Below are positions 16,294-25,613 of a stretch of 64,000 nt of DNA, piece by piece (positions within the stretch are counted from its first letter, which is position 1; each line of letters begins with the position of its first letter). The notes under the pieces were generated by a model, which saw only the letters and a list, made by a program, of their open reading frames with translations, was not told where the DNA came from and did no database searches. Origin of the DNA: Pseudoluteimonas sp047602125 (GTDB taxonomy: Bacteria; Pseudomonadota; Gammaproteobacteria; Xanthomonadales; Xanthomonadaceae); contig JASGIB010000001.1 of assembly GCA_047602125.1 (NCBI GenBank), positions 496,001 through 560,000 on the forward strand, given 5' to 3'. Both the position numbers and the translations under genes were made by a program.

Positions 16294-17706
16294 TCAGGCC
16301 GCGGGCAGCGACAGCGTGGCGATCGCGCCACCAGCCGTGGCGTTTTCCAGCGTTGCACGGCCGCCATGCAGTTCGGCGACCTGGGCGACGAACGGCAGCC
16401 CCAATCCGCTGCTGCGGCTGCCGCCATCCGGACGGGAAAGCGAATAGAAACGCTCGAACACGCGCGGCAGCGCATAACCCGGAATGCCGGGACCCCTATC
16501 GATCACCCGCACGAAGCACTTGCCATCGTCCTGCGAGACATCCACATCGACCTTGCAATCCCGTGGCGAGAACGAAACGGCGTTCTCGACCAGGTTGGCG
16601 ATCGCCTGCCGCAACAGGAATGGATCGCCTTCCACGATGCTCTCGCTGCCGCCGACGACGACCCGGTCCTCGCCTGCATTGCACTGCGCGGCGACCTCGT
16701 TCGCGAGCGAAAATAGGTCGATGCGTTCCCGCGTTTCGAGGCGCTGCCGATGCTCGACCGCGGCCAGCGCCAGCAGATTGTCCACCATCTGCGCCATGCG
16801 TTCGCCCTGCGCCGCGATGCTGGCGACGAAGCGCGCGCGATCCGCTTCCGGCAACGGCTGTTCCAGCAATTCGGTGGCGCCGCGGATCGCGGCCAGCGGG
16901 CTTTTCAGTTCGTGCGTGAGCGCGTGCACGTACTGCTCGACGTATTGCTTGCCTTCGAGTTTCTCGCGCATGTCGTGCAGCGCGCGCCCGAGGTCGCCGA
17001 ATTCGCCGGCTGCGCGCGGTTGCTGCACGCGCTCGCCCGCGGCGACCGCATCCGCGTAGCGTCGCAGCGCGCCGAGCTGGCGCGACAGCCACCACGCCGC
17101 GACCAGGCCGACCAGCAGCGCCGTGCCCATCAGCACGAAGCCCCAGCGCGCGATGATGAGCTGGCTGCGGGCGATGAACGGCGCCATCGCGCGGTTCGGC
17201 TTGGCCACGGTGAGCACGCCGACGATGCGGCCGCCATCGTCGCGGATCGGCGCGGCGACGTGCATGATCGTGCTGTCCGGATCGGCGGGATCGTCGCGGG
17301 TGGAACGCGCGCCGTACTTGCCGCGCAGGGTGAGGTAGACGTCGTTCCAGCGCGAATTGTCGCGGCCGAGGTCGCGCCCCTCGGAATCGAACACCACGAT
17401 TCCGCGCGCATCGGTAACGGTGATGCGGAATCCGCTTCGGTCCTTGGCGAAACCCCATACGTCCGCGCCGACCTCGCGATTCCGCACGGCGCGGACGCGT
17501 TGCGCGAACCGGCCATCGGCGATGCGGCCGGCGAGCATGTCGTCGCCCGCGAGTTCGGCCAGCGTGTTGGCGGAATCGATCAGCGTGCCTTCCATCGCCT
17601 GGCGCACGCCGGGCTTGACCTGTTCGACGAAGACCTTGCCGACCAGCAACGCCGCCAGCGCCACGATCAGGAAATAACCGAGCAATACGCGCAGGCCGAT
17701 TCTCAT
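16294..17706 (-). CDS. creC: Sensor histidine kinase CreC
   Basis: A 470-residue inner-membrane sensor kinase. Helix 1 (about 7-24) and helix 2 (about 183-205) enclose a periplasmic sensor domain with GFRITVTDARGIVVFDSEGRD and DSTIMHVAAPI, the CreC-type arrangement. A HAMP linker leads to the dimerisation box HALTHELKSPLAA with H265. The ATP domain has NLVENAVSFSP, DRGPGIP and SSGLGLPFV. CreC phosphorylates CreB in response to growth conditions or cell-wall stress. It is 16 bases after creB and followed by the cre-tag and creD. Confidence 0.93.
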   Translation of the reverse strand: MRIGLRVLLGYFLIVALAALLVGKVFVEQVKPGVRQAMEGTLIDSANTLAELAGDDMLAGRIADGRFAQRVRAVRNREVGADVWGFAKDRSGFRITVTDARGIVVFDSEGRDLGRDNSRWNDVYLTLRGKYGARSTRDDPADPDSTIMHVAAPIRDDGGRIVGVLTVAKPNRAMAPFIARSQLIIARWGFVLMGTALLVGLVAAWWLSRQLGALRRYADAVAAGERVQQPRAAGEFGDLGRALHDMREKLEGKQYVEQYVHALTHELKSPLAAIRGATELLEQPLPEADRARFVASIAAQGERMAQMVDNLLALAAVEHRQRLETRERIDLFSLANEVAAQCNAGEDRVVVGGSESIVEGDPFLLRQAIANLVENAVSFSPRDCKVDVDVSQDDGKCFVRVIDRGPGIPGYALPRVFERFYSLSRPDGGSRSSGLGLPFVAQVAELHGGRATLENATAGGAIATLSLPAA

Positions 17707-17722
17707 GCGGACGCCTGCACGC

Positions 17723-18403
17723 CTAGCCCTCGACGTGGATCGAATAACCCAGACCGCGCACGGTGCGGATCGGATCGGACGCGGGCGCGATCGCGCGCAG
17801 TTTCGCGCGCAGGGTCTTCACGTGCGTGTCGACCGTGCGTTCGCCGGTCTCGAGCGCGTCGCCCCAGACCCGGTCCATCAGTTTCGGCCGTTCCAGCACC
17901 GCGCCCGGCCGGGCGAGCAGTGTTTCCAGCAGCCCGCACTCGTAGCGGGTGAGTTCCAGCAGCACGCCATCGAAACGGATGCGGTGGCCGGTAGCATCGA
18001 GGTCGAAGCGACCGAGCCGGCGCCATCCATCGTCGGCCGGCGCGCTGCGGCGCAGGCGCGCGCGGACGCGGGCGACGAGTTCGCGCGGCGAAAAGGGCTT
18101 CGGGATGTAATCGTCGCCGCCGAGTTCGAGGCCCAGCACGCGGTCGGCCTCGCCGTCGCGCGCGGTGAGGAACAGCACCGGCACCTCGCTTTCGCCGCGC
18201 AGTTCGCGGCAGACGTCGAAGCCGTTGCGGTCCGGCAGGCCGACGTCGAGGATCACCAGGTCCACGCCGCCACGCCGCAGCCGCGGCAGCACTTCGCCGC
18301 CGAGCAGCACGTGCTCGGCCGCGTAGCCGTCCGCGCGCAGCGCGTACAGCACGGTCTCGGCGATGGCAGCTTCGTCCTCGGCCAGCAGGATGGTGGTCGG
18401 CAT
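17723..18403 (-). CDS. creB: Response regulator CreB
   Basis: A 226-residue OmpR-family regulator. The receiver carries E9-D10, phosphoacceptor D53 in LVILDVGLPD, FLTARDG and YIPKPFSPRELVARV. The DNA-binding domain ends HVKTLRAKLRAI...TVRGLGYSI. Operon partners CreC and CreD and an exact cre-tag confirm the identity. The ATG at 18403 starts MPTTILLAEDE; the frame is open upstream without regulator-like sequence. It diverges from rlmJ, 76 bases away. Upstream of it only one half of a cre-tag is visible, so autoregulation is not clearly supported. Confidence 0.93.
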   Translation of the reverse strand: MPTTILLAEDEAAIAETVLYALRADGYAAEHVLLGGEVLPRLRRGGVDLVILDVGLPDRNGFDVCRELRGESEVPVLFLTARDGEADRVLGLELGGDDYIPKPFSPRELVARVRARLRRSAPADDGWRRLGRFDLDATGHRIRFDGVLLELTRYECGLLETLLARPGAVLERPKLMDRVWGDALETGERTVDTHVKTLRAKLRAIAPASDPIRTVRGLGYSIHVEG

Positions 18404-18479
18404 GGCGGCATCGTAGCCGAGCCCGCCGCGGCGTTTGCGTGGGCGGCGTGAAGTCCGGTCCCGATGCGACAATCCCGGG

Positions 18480-19337
18480 ATGAACTACCGCCACGCCTTC
18501 CATGCCGGCAACCATGCCGACGCGCTCAAGCACGTCGTGCTGCTGGCGCTGTGCGACGCGCTGGTGGCGAAGCCCGCGGCCTGCTTCGCACTCGACACCC
18601 ACGCCGGTCGCGGCCTGTACCGGCTCGAAGGCGAGGACGCCCTGCGCACCGGCGAGGCGGCCGGCGGCATCGGGCGCCTGCGTCGCGGCGTCGATGCGGC
18701 CATCGACCGTTACCTCGACGCCATCGATGCCTGCCGCGCGGCACTGGGCGCGGACGCGTATCCGGGCTCGCCGTGGCTGCTCGCGCATGCGCTGCGCACG
18801 CAGGACCGCATCGCCTGCTGCGAATTGCAGCCCGAGGAAGCCGCGGCGCTGAAGGCCAATTTCGCGAACGACGCGCGGGTCGCGGTGCATGCACGCGATG
18901 GCTATGCGGCGATGAAGGCGTTGCTGCCGCCCAGGGTCGATGGCGAACGTTTCGCGCGCGGGCTGGTGCTGGTCGATCCGCCCTACGAGGCGCAACTCGC
19001 GGAATTCGACGCCGCCTTCGCCGCGCTGCGCGAAGGCCTCGCGCGCTGGCCGCAGGCGGCGTTCGCGTTGTGGTATCCGGTCAAGCAGCGCCGCGCGTTG
19101 CAACCGATGTTGCGCGAGGCAGCCGCGTTGCCGGCGAAATCCGCGCTGCTCGCCGAGTTGCTGGTGCGCGCGGACGATTCGCCGCTGCGCATGAACGGCT
19201 CGGGGATGCTGCTGCTCAATCCGCCGTTCGGAATCGAGGGAAAGCTGCTCCCTGCGCTCGCGGGGCTGCGCACGCTGCTGGAGGAAGACGAAGGCCGCGG
19301 CGAAGCGAAACTGGCCTGGCTCAAGCCGCGGGCTTGA
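18480..19337 (+). CDS. rlmJ: 23S rRNA (adenine-2030-N6)-methyltransferase RlmJ
   Basis: A 285-residue methyltransferase. The N terminus MNYRHAFHAGNHADALKH is the near-invariant RlmJ signature. SAM motif I is around FALDTHAGRGLY, and the catalytic motif IV is LVDPPYE (D-P-P-Y), typical of N6-adenine methyltransferases. It modifies A2030 of 23S rRNA before ribosome assembly. Length is normal for the family. It is transcribed divergently from creB and converges with the CDF transporter gene, 30 bases between stops. Confidence 0.95.
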   Translation: MNYRHAFHAGNHADALKHVVLLALCDALVAKPAACFALDTHAGRGLYRLEGEDALRTGEAAGGIGRLRRGVDAAIDRYLDAIDACRAALGADAYPGSPWLLAHALRTQDRIACCELQPEEAAALKANFANDARVAVHARDGYAAMKALLPPRVDGERFARGLVLVDPPYEAQLAEFDAAFAALREGLARWPQAAFALWYPVKQRRALQPMLREAAALPAKSALLAELLVRADDSPLRMNGSGMLLLNPPFGIEGKLLPALAGLRTLLEEDEGRGEAKLAWLKPRA

Positions 19338-19367
19338 GGGCCGCGCGACCGGACGCGGCCACGTCGC

Positions 19368-20285
19368 TCAATCCGCCGCGAGTGGCGATTCCGGTTCGAA
19401 GAAACTCCAGCGGATTTCGGGGAACGCGGCCTTCACCGCGCGTTCGACCGCGGTGATCTGCCGCAGCAAGGCCCCGGCGTCGCGCTCTTCGCGCATCCGC
19501 GCCTGCACCGACAGCATCACCTTGTCGCCGAGTTGCAGGGTGATCACGCTGATCACTTCCGCGATTTCCGGACGCTGCAGCAGGAAGGCACGCAGTTCGC
19601 GCTCGCGTTCCGGATCCATGCCCTGCCCGACCAGCAGCGCCTTGACCTCGACCGCGACGAACACCGCCACCACCACCAGCAGCGCGCCGATGGCGAGCGT
19701 GCCGATCGCGTCCCACACCGGGTTGCCGGTGAAGACCGACAGCAGCACCGCGGCCAGCGCGAACCCCAGCCCGAGCAGCGCGGCCAGGTCCTCGCCGAAG
19801 ATCACGACGAGTTCGGCCTGGCGGCTGCCGTGGAACCATTGCCACAGGTTGCGTTCGCCGCGCGCGCGCGCCACCTCCTGCAGGCAGGCGCGCATCGACA
19901 CGCCTTCGGCGAGGATGGCGAACACCAGCACGCCGGCCGCCCACCACCACTGCCGCAGCGGTTCGGGGTGCGCGAGCTTGTGCCAGCCTTCGTACAGCGA
20001 ATACAGGCCGCCCACGGTGAACAGCATCAGCGCCACCAGGAACGACCAGAAATAGATCGCCTTGCCCTGCCCCAGCGGATGCTCGGGCGATGGCGCGCGC
20101 CGCCCCTGGCGCATGCCCAGCAACAACAGCAGCTGGTTGCCGCAATCGGCGAGCGAGTGCACGGTCTCGGCCAGCATCGCGCTGGAGCCGGTGAACGCCG
20201 CGGCCACGCCCTTGGCGCAGGCGATGGCGAAATTGGCGCCGAGCGCGAACACGATCGCGCGGTTGGAATCGCCGTTGCCGGCCAT
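19368..20285 (-). CDS. Cation diffusion facilitator family metal exporter
   Basis: A 305-residue CDF transporter. Hydrophobic helices begin at FALGANFAIACAKGVAAAF; the second helix carries the metal-site pattern HSLADCGNQ and a later one supplies another acidic residue (GEDLAALLGLGF). The cytosolic C-terminal domain (about 215-305) includes LRAFLLQRPEIAEVISVITLQLG, a ferredoxin-like regulatory fold. Proteins of this kind export Zn, Fe, Mn or Co in exchange for protons; the FieF/ZitB type metal preference cannot be decided. The ATG at 20285 begins the homologous sequence MAGNGDSNRAIV. Confidence 0.88.
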   Translation of the reverse strand: MAGNGDSNRAIVFALGANFAIACAKGVAAAFTGSSAMLAETVHSLADCGNQLLLLLGMRQGRRAPSPEHPLGQGKAIYFWSFLVALMLFTVGGLYSLYEGWHKLAHPEPLRQWWWAAGVLVFAILAEGVSMRACLQEVARARGERNLWQWFHGSRQAELVVIFGEDLAALLGLGFALAAVLLSVFTGNPVWDAIGTLAIGALLVVVAVFVAVEVKALLVGQGMDPERERELRAFLLQRPEIAEVISVITLQLGDKVMLSVQARMREERDAGALLRQITAVERAVKAAFPEIRWSFFEPESPLAAD

Positions 20286-20381
20286 GGTGTGGGGTCGTCG
20301 CGTGGGGCGCGGCAGTGTAGCAACGGAGCGCACCGGTCTTCGTCAAGCAAGTCTTAACCTTGGCCGTGGCAGCATGGCCCG

Positions 20382-20930
20382 ATGGTCGCCCGCAATCGCC
20401 TTCCCCCCTGGCACGAAGAACTCCGGCTGCGCAATGGCCGCGAGGTGCTGGTCCGCCCGATCCGCCCCGAGGACATGGAACCGCTGCGCGCGGGCTTCCC
20501 GCTGCTGCAGCCCGAGGAAGTGCGCCAGCGTTTCCTGCATGCGATGTCGGAATTGAGCCCGGCGATGGCCGAACGCCTGGTCCGGCCCGATCCCAAGACC
20601 GAATTCGCGCTGGTCGCGGCCGAGCCCTACCCGCCGGGCGAGGCGCTGGTCGGCGCGGTCGCGCGCGCTTCCATCGTGCCCGGCACCCGCGACGCGGAAT
20701 TCGCCATCCTCGTCAGCCATTACCTCACCGGCATGGGCCTGGGACGGCACCTGATGCGGCGCCTCGTGCGCTGGGCCAGGGGCCGCCGGCTGGAGCGCCT
20801 GCATGGCGACGTGCTCGACCACAACCATCCGATGATTTCGCTGGCCGAATCGCTGGACTTCAGGCGCGAGCCGCTGCCCGACCAGCCCTCGCTGGTGCGC
20901 ATGGTGCTGCGGTTGCGCGCGCCGCATTGA
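20382..20930 (+). CDS. GNAT acetyltransferase, Pat C-terminal-domain type
   Basis: A 182-residue acetyltransferase. The opening LRLRNGREVLVRPIRPEDMEPLRAGF is the signature of the GNAT domain that in large protein acetyltransferases (Pat/YfiQ) follows the acyl-CoA-ligase-like part; here it stands alone. The acetyl-CoA loop is GMGLGRHLMRRLVRWAR. Free-standing versions may acetylate proteins or small molecules; the target is unknown. It lies 45 bases before mfd on the same strand and is divergent from the CDF gene. Confidence 0.8.
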   Translation: MVARNRLPPWHEELRLRNGREVLVRPIRPEDMEPLRAGFPLLQPEEVRQRFLHAMSELSPAMAERLVRPDPKTEFALVAAEPYPPGEALVGAVARASIVPGTRDAEFAILVSHYLTGMGLGRHLMRRLVRWARGRRLERLHGDVLDHNHPMISLAESLDFRREPLPDQPSLVRMVLRLRAPH

Positions 20931-20975
20931 TCGCGGCGCATCGCCCGGCGCGCATCGCTTAAAATCGCGGATTCG

Positions 20976-23900
20976 ATGTCGAATCCCGCTCCCCCCGTTC
21001 CCGTCCTGCCTTCGGGCGGCCATCGCCGCGCGTGGTGGCGCACCCCCGGTTCGTCCTCGGCGCTGGCCTGGGCCGTCGCCACGGCCGCGCGCGCGCACGA
21101 GGGCCCGTTGCTGGCCGTGCTCCCCGACAACCACGCCGCGGACCGGCTGGAAACCGACCTGCGCGTCCTGCTCGGCGACGACGCATCGCTGCCTGTGGTG
21201 CATTTCCCGGACTGGGAAACCCTGGCCTACGACCAGTTCAGCCCGCATCCCGAGATCGTCTCGCGGCGGCTGGCCGCGTTGCAGCGCTTGCCGGCGCTGA
21301 AGCGCGGCATCGTCATCGTGCCTGTGGCGACGCTCATGCAGCGCCTGCCGCCGACCAGCTACATCGCCGGCAACAGTTTCGATGTCGCGGTCGGTCAGGT
21401 GCTCGACCTCGATGCCGAACGCCTGCGCCTGCAGGCCGGTGGCTACCGGCTGGTGCCGCAGGTGCTCGATCCCGGCGATTACGCCATCCGCGGCGGCCTG
21501 CTCGACGTGTTCCCGATGGGCGCCGACGAGCCCTATCGCGTGGAACTGCTCGACGACGAGATCGATTCGATCCGCGCCTTCGATCCCGAAACCCAGCGTT
21601 CGCTCGACAAGGTCGGGGCGGTGCGCATGCTGCCCGGCCGCGAAGTGCCGCTGGACGAGGCGTCCACGAAGCGCGCGATGGAGGCGCTGCGCGACCGCTT
21701 CGACATCGACACCCGGCGCAGCGCGCTGTTCCAGGACCTGAAGGCCGGGCTCGCGCCGGCCGGCATCGAAGCCTGGATGCCGCTGTTCTTCGACAAGACC
21801 GCGACCCTGTTCGATTACCTCGGCGCGAACACGCTGCCGCTGCTCGGCGACGGCATCGGTGCCGCTGCGGATCATGCGTGGACGCAGACGCAGGACCGTT
21901 ACGAACAACGCCGACACGAAATCGAACGGCCGCTGCTGCCGCCGGCGGAACTGTGGCTGCCGCCGGAATCCCTGCGCGAACGCTTCAACGCACGGCCCTG
22001 CATCGAAGTCTGTGCGAAGGATCATCCGCGCTTCGCCGAGGCGCATGGGACGGGAACGCAGGCCGCGCCGGAACTGCCGCTGGCGCCGCGCGGGCAACCG
22101 GCCGGCGATGCGGTTCGCAGCTTCCTCGCCAGCTATCCCGGCCGCGTCCTTGTCGCCGTCGATTCCGCCGGACGCCGCGAAGCGCTGCTGGAAGTGATGG
22201 ACGCGGCGGGCTTGAAGCCGCGGGTCGTGGCGGATTTCGCGGCGTTCCTCCCTTCCCCGCCCGCGGGCGGAGGAGCAGCCGATTTCGCCATCGCCGTCGC
22301 CCCGTTCGACGACGGCTTCGCGCTTGACGCGCCGCAACTCTGCGTGCTGACCGAACGCGAGCTGTTCCCCGAACGCGCCTCGCAACCGCGGCGCCGCAAG
22401 CGCGCGGGCCGTGAACCCGAGGCGATCATCCGCGACCTCGGCGAACTCGCCGAAGGCGCGCCGATCGTGCACGAGGACCATGGCGTCGGTCGCTACCGCG
22501 GGCTGGTCACGCTGGAAGCCGGCGGCATTTCCGGCGAATACCTCGACATCGAATACGCCAAGGGCGACCGCCTGTACGTGCCGGTCGCGCAGTTGCACCT
22601 GGTCGCGCGCTACTCCGGCGCCTCGCCGGACACCGCGCCGTTGCATTCGCTGGGCGGCGAGCAGTGGGCCAAGGCGAAACGCAAGGCCGCGGAAAAAGTC
22701 CGCGACGTCGCCGCGGAACTGCTCGACATCCAGGCCCGGCGCATGGCCCGCGCCGGGCTCGCGCTGGAAACCGACCGCGCGCTGTACGAGCCGTTCGCGG
22801 CCACGTTCCCGTTCGAGGAAACGCCCGACCAGCACGCGGCGATCGAGGCGGTGATCCGCGATCTCGCTTCCTCGCAACCGATGGACCGCGTGGTCTGCGG
22901 CGACGTCGGCTTCGGCAAGACCGAAGTCGCGGTGCGCGCAGCCTATGTCGCCGCGACCGCCGGCAAGCAGGTCGCGGTGCTGGTGCCGACCACGCTGCTC
23001 GCCGAGCAGCACTACCGCACCATGCGCGATCGCTTCGCCGACTGGCCGCTGAAGGTGGAAGTGCTGTCGCGCTTCAAGACCAAGAAGGAAATCGAAGCCG
23101 AACTCGACAAGCTGGCGGAAGGCAAGATCGACGTGATCGTCGGCACCCACCGCCTGCTGCAGAAGGACGTGCGCTTCAAGGACCTCGGCCTGGTCATCGT
23201 CGACGAGGAACAGCGTTTCGGCGTGCGCCAGAAGGAAGCGCTGAAGGCGCTGCGCGCGAACGTGCATTTGTTGACGCTGACCGCGACGCCGATCCCGCGC
23301 ACGCTGAACATGGCGATGGCCGGATTGCGCGACCTGTCGATCATCGCCACCCCGCCCGCGCACCGGCTCGCGGTGCAGACCTTCGTCGTGCCCTGGGACG
23401 ACGCGCAACTTCGCGAGGCCTTCCAGCGCGAGCTCGGCCGCGGCGGCCAGGTGTACTTCCTGCACAACGACGTTGAGAGCATCGGCCGCATGCAGGCGCA
23501 GCTCGAGGCGCTGGTGCCGGAGGCGCGCATCGGCATCGCCCACGGGCAGATGCCGGAACGCGAGCTGGAACGGGTGATGCTCGATTTCCACAAGCAGCGC
23601 TTCAACGTGCTGCTGTGCACGACCATCATCGAATCGGGCATCGACATCCCGAACGCGAACACCATCATCATCCACCGCGCGGATCGCTTCGGCCTCGCGC
23701 AGCTGCACCAGCTGCGCGGCCGCGTCGGCCGTTCCCACCATCGCGCCTACGCCTACCTTGTGGTGCCAGACGGCCGCAGCATCACCGCCGACGCGCAGAA
23801 ACGGCTGGATGCGATCGCTTCGATGGACGAACTCGGCGCCGGCTTCACCCTCGCCACGCACGACCTCGAGATCCGCGGCGCAGGCGAACTGCTGGGCGAG

Positions 23901-24455
23901 GACCAGAGCGGGCAGATGGCCGAAGTCGGCTTCAGCCTCTACACCGAGCTGCTGGAACGCGCGGTCAAGTCGATCAAGGCCGGCAAGCTCCCGGATTTCG
24001 ACGCCACCGAACATCGCGGCAGCGAGGTGGAAATGCACGTGCCGGCGTTGATCCCCGAGGATTACCTGCCCGACGTTCACGCGCGCCTGACGCTGTACAA
24101 ACGCATCAGCGGCGCCCGCGATGCCGAGGAACTGCGCGAACTGCAAGTCGAGATGATCGACCGCTTCGGCCTGCTGCCGGATGCGGCCAAACACCTGTTC
24201 GCCATCGCCGAACTGAAATTGCAGGCGACCGCGCTCGGCATCCGCAAGCTGGTGCTCGGCGCCGAAGGCGGACGATTGCAGTTCGAGGCCAAGCCCAACG
24301 TCGATCCGATGACGGTGATCCGTTTGATCCAGGGCCAGCCGAAGCACTACCGGATGGACGGCCCGGACAAGCTGCGCATCACGCTCGACCTTCCGGACGC
24401 GGCGGCGCGTTTCAATGCGGCGCGCGGCCTGCTGGCGACGCTGGCGCCGGGTTGA
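20976..24455 (+). CDS. mfd: Transcription-repair coupling factor Mfd
   Basis: A 1159-residue ATPase of normal family length. UvrB-homology region at about 30-330, RNA-polymerase interaction domain around 470-560 (VHEDHGVGRYRGL), then the RecG-like motor: Walker A GDVGFGKTEVA with K648, DEEQ box D743-E-E-Q, and later helicase motifs including QLRGRVGRS. A C-terminal domain covering about 1000-1159 masks the UvrA-binding site in known structures. Mfd removes RNA polymerase stalled at lesions and recruits UvrA. The final 44 bases overlap the end of the opposite-strand DUF4105 gene. Confidence 0.98.
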   Translation: MSNPAPPVPVLPSGGHRRAWWRTPGSSSALAWAVATAARAHEGPLLAVLPDNHAADRLETDLRVLLGDDASLPVVHFPDWETLAYDQFSPHPEIVSRRLAALQRLPALKRGIVIVPVATLMQRLPPTSYIAGNSFDVAVGQVLDLDAERLRLQAGGYRLVPQVLDPGDYAIRGGLLDVFPMGADEPYRVELLDDEIDSIRAFDPETQRSLDKVGAVRMLPGREVPLDEASTKRAMEALRDRFDIDTRRSALFQDLKAGLAPAGIEAWMPLFFDKTATLFDYLGANTLPLLGDGIGAAADHAWTQTQDRYEQRRHEIERPLLPPAELWLPPESLRERFNARPCIEVCAKDHPRFAEAHGTGTQAAPELPLAPRGQPAGDAVRSFLASYPGRVLVAVDSAGRREALLEVMDAAGLKPRVVADFAAFLPSPPAGGGAADFAIAVAPFDDGFALDAPQLCVLTERELFPERASQPRRRKRAGREPEAIIRDLGELAEGAPIVHEDHGVGRYRGLVTLEAGGISGEYLDIEYAKGDRLYVPVAQLHLVARYSGASPDTAPLHSLGGEQWAKAKRKAAEKVRDVAAELLDIQARRMARAGLALETDRALYEPFAATFPFEETPDQHAAIEAVIRDLASSQPMDRVVCGDVGFGKTEVAVRAAYVAATAGKQVAVLVPTTLLAEQHYRTMRDRFADWPLKVEVLSRFKTKKEIEAELDKLAEGKIDVIVGTHRLLQKDVRFKDLGLVIVDEEQRFGVRQKEALKALRANVHLLTLTATPIPRTLNMAMAGLRDLSIIATPPAHRLAVQTFVVPWDDAQLREAFQRELGRGGQVYFLHNDVESIGRMQAQLEALVPEARIGIAHGQMPERELERVMLDFHKQRFNVLLCTTIIESGIDIPNANTIIIHRADRFGLAQLHQLRGRVGRSHHRAYAYLVVPDGRSITADAQKRLDAIASMDELGAGFTLATHDLEIRGAGELLGEDQSGQMAEVGFSLYTELLERAVKSIKAGKLPDFDATEHRGSEVEMHVPALIPEDYLPDVHARLTLYKRISGARDAEELRELQVEMIDRFGLLPDAAKHLFAIAELKLQATALGIRKLVLGAEGGRLQFEAKPNVDPMTVIRLIQGQPKHYRMDGPDKLRITLDLPDAAARFNAARGLLATLAPG

Positions 24456-25470
24456 GCGCCGGGATCGGCCGGCCTGCGCGGATGCGCCGCGAAAACGCCG
24501 GATCGCCGTCGGCGGCCATGGCCGCGGCATTGATGTGCGAACGCTCGCGCAGTCGTGCGAACGGCAGCGAGGTATCCACTAGGCCTTCGTCGTACAGGTC
24601 GCGATCGCTCCAGCCATTGAGCAGCTGGCGGATGTCCCAGCGCCCGTCGCGCCCGGCCAGGTCGGCGTAGCGCGCGATGTTGACCGTGCAGTTGTTGCTG
24701 AGCAGGTTGTAGAACTCGGGCCGCGCGGCCAGCCGGTTGACCTGCCCTGCATAAACCAGGAACAGGCGCCGTGCGGCGGCCGCCGGCACCCGCAGGCGAT
24801 ACAGGTAGACCTGTTCCCCGCGCACATGGGCGCGCAGGCGCACGATGTCGCGTTCGTCGCCGACCACGTCGATCAATTCGTAGTTTCGGAAGAGCGCGGG
24901 CAACGGATCGAAGCTTTCGCCGACCTCGTTGCGCACTTCGATCGAGATCGCCACGGGGTCGCTGCCCCGCACGTCGAAACTGAGCCAGGTATGCGCGATC
25001 GGCCCCGGCTGCCAGTAGGACACGAAGAAGTCCACGCCATCGATGTCGGACAGGCGCAACGCACGCGTGCGCCAGCGCGGCACGACTTCGTCGCCGCGGT
25101 AGTCGAAGTCGCGATAGTCGTGGATCAGGACGCGGTCGCCGGCAATGTCGATCCGCGGCAACACCGAATTCTCGACCCGCCATTCGCGCTCGTTCGACGG
25201 CAGGATCCGCGACCACGCCGCCAGCAACACCGCGAAGAGCGCGACGACGACGGCCATCGGCCAACGCCTCGGCGAAACCCACAGGGCCCATGCGGAAAAA
25301 GCGGCGAACGCGATGGCCCAGATCCACGGCGCCGGCAGGGCCAGCGGCGCATACGCGATGGCCAGCGTCGCCCACAGCAACGGCAGGCACAGCGCGAGGC
25401 CCAGCAGCCAGCGCAAGGATCGCGGCATGCGCAGGCGCAGCCACGGCAACGGGCGCGTCGCGCCGCTCAT
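24412..25470 (-). CDS. DUF4105-type membrane protein
   Basis: A 352-residue protein. Three hydrophobic segments lie in the first 95 residues, followed by a large, probably periplasmic domain. The domain contains the motif NLLSNNCTVNIARYA, whose Asn-Asn-Cys-Thr core is characteristic of DUF4105 and resembles permuted papain-like (NlpC/P60-type) enzymes where the Cys is the nucleophile; a peptidase or acyltransferase role is plausible but unproven. The ATG at 25470 opens MSGATRPLPWLRLRMP. The last 14 codons are antisense to the end of mfd. The gene is divergent from nfi. Confidence 0.75.
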   Translation of the reverse strand: MSGATRPLPWLRLRMPRSLRWLLGLALCLPLLWATLAIAYAPLALPAPWIWAIAFAAFSAWALWVSPRRWPMAVVVALFAVLLAAWSRILPSNEREWRVENSVLPRIDIAGDRVLIHDYRDFDYRGDEVVPRWRTRALRLSDIDGVDFFVSYWQPGPIAHTWLSFDVRGSDPVAISIEVRNEVGESFDPLPALFRNYELIDVVGDERDIVRLRAHVRGEQVYLYRLRVPAAAARRLFLVYAGQVNRLAARPEFYNLLSNNCTVNIARYADLAGRDGRWDIRQLLNGWSDRDLYDEGLVDTSLPFARLRERSHINAAAMAADGDPAFSRRIRAGRPIPALNPAPASPAGRAPH

Positions 25471-25613
25471 CGATGCATGCCCTGCGATCCTGCCGATTCC
25501 CGCGCCATCGCGATCCTTCCCCTGCATTCCGGCCCGATTCTAGCGACAGCCGGCGGCTTCACGCCGCGACGCCTAGAATCGCCACGACCGCATGGGCGGG
25601 CCACCGGAAGCTC

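Noticed and set aside
18404..18479. Possible second cre-tag before creB
   Set aside because: Only one TTCAC half is present; the second half reads CACGC at the right spacing, too weak a match to claim autoregulation.
20343..24530. Very long minus-strand open frame (about 1395 codons) opposite mfd
   Set aside because: It is the antisense shadow of mfd created by high GC and strong third-position bias; its translation is rich in His, Arg, Ala and Gln with no domain, and mfd itself is complete.
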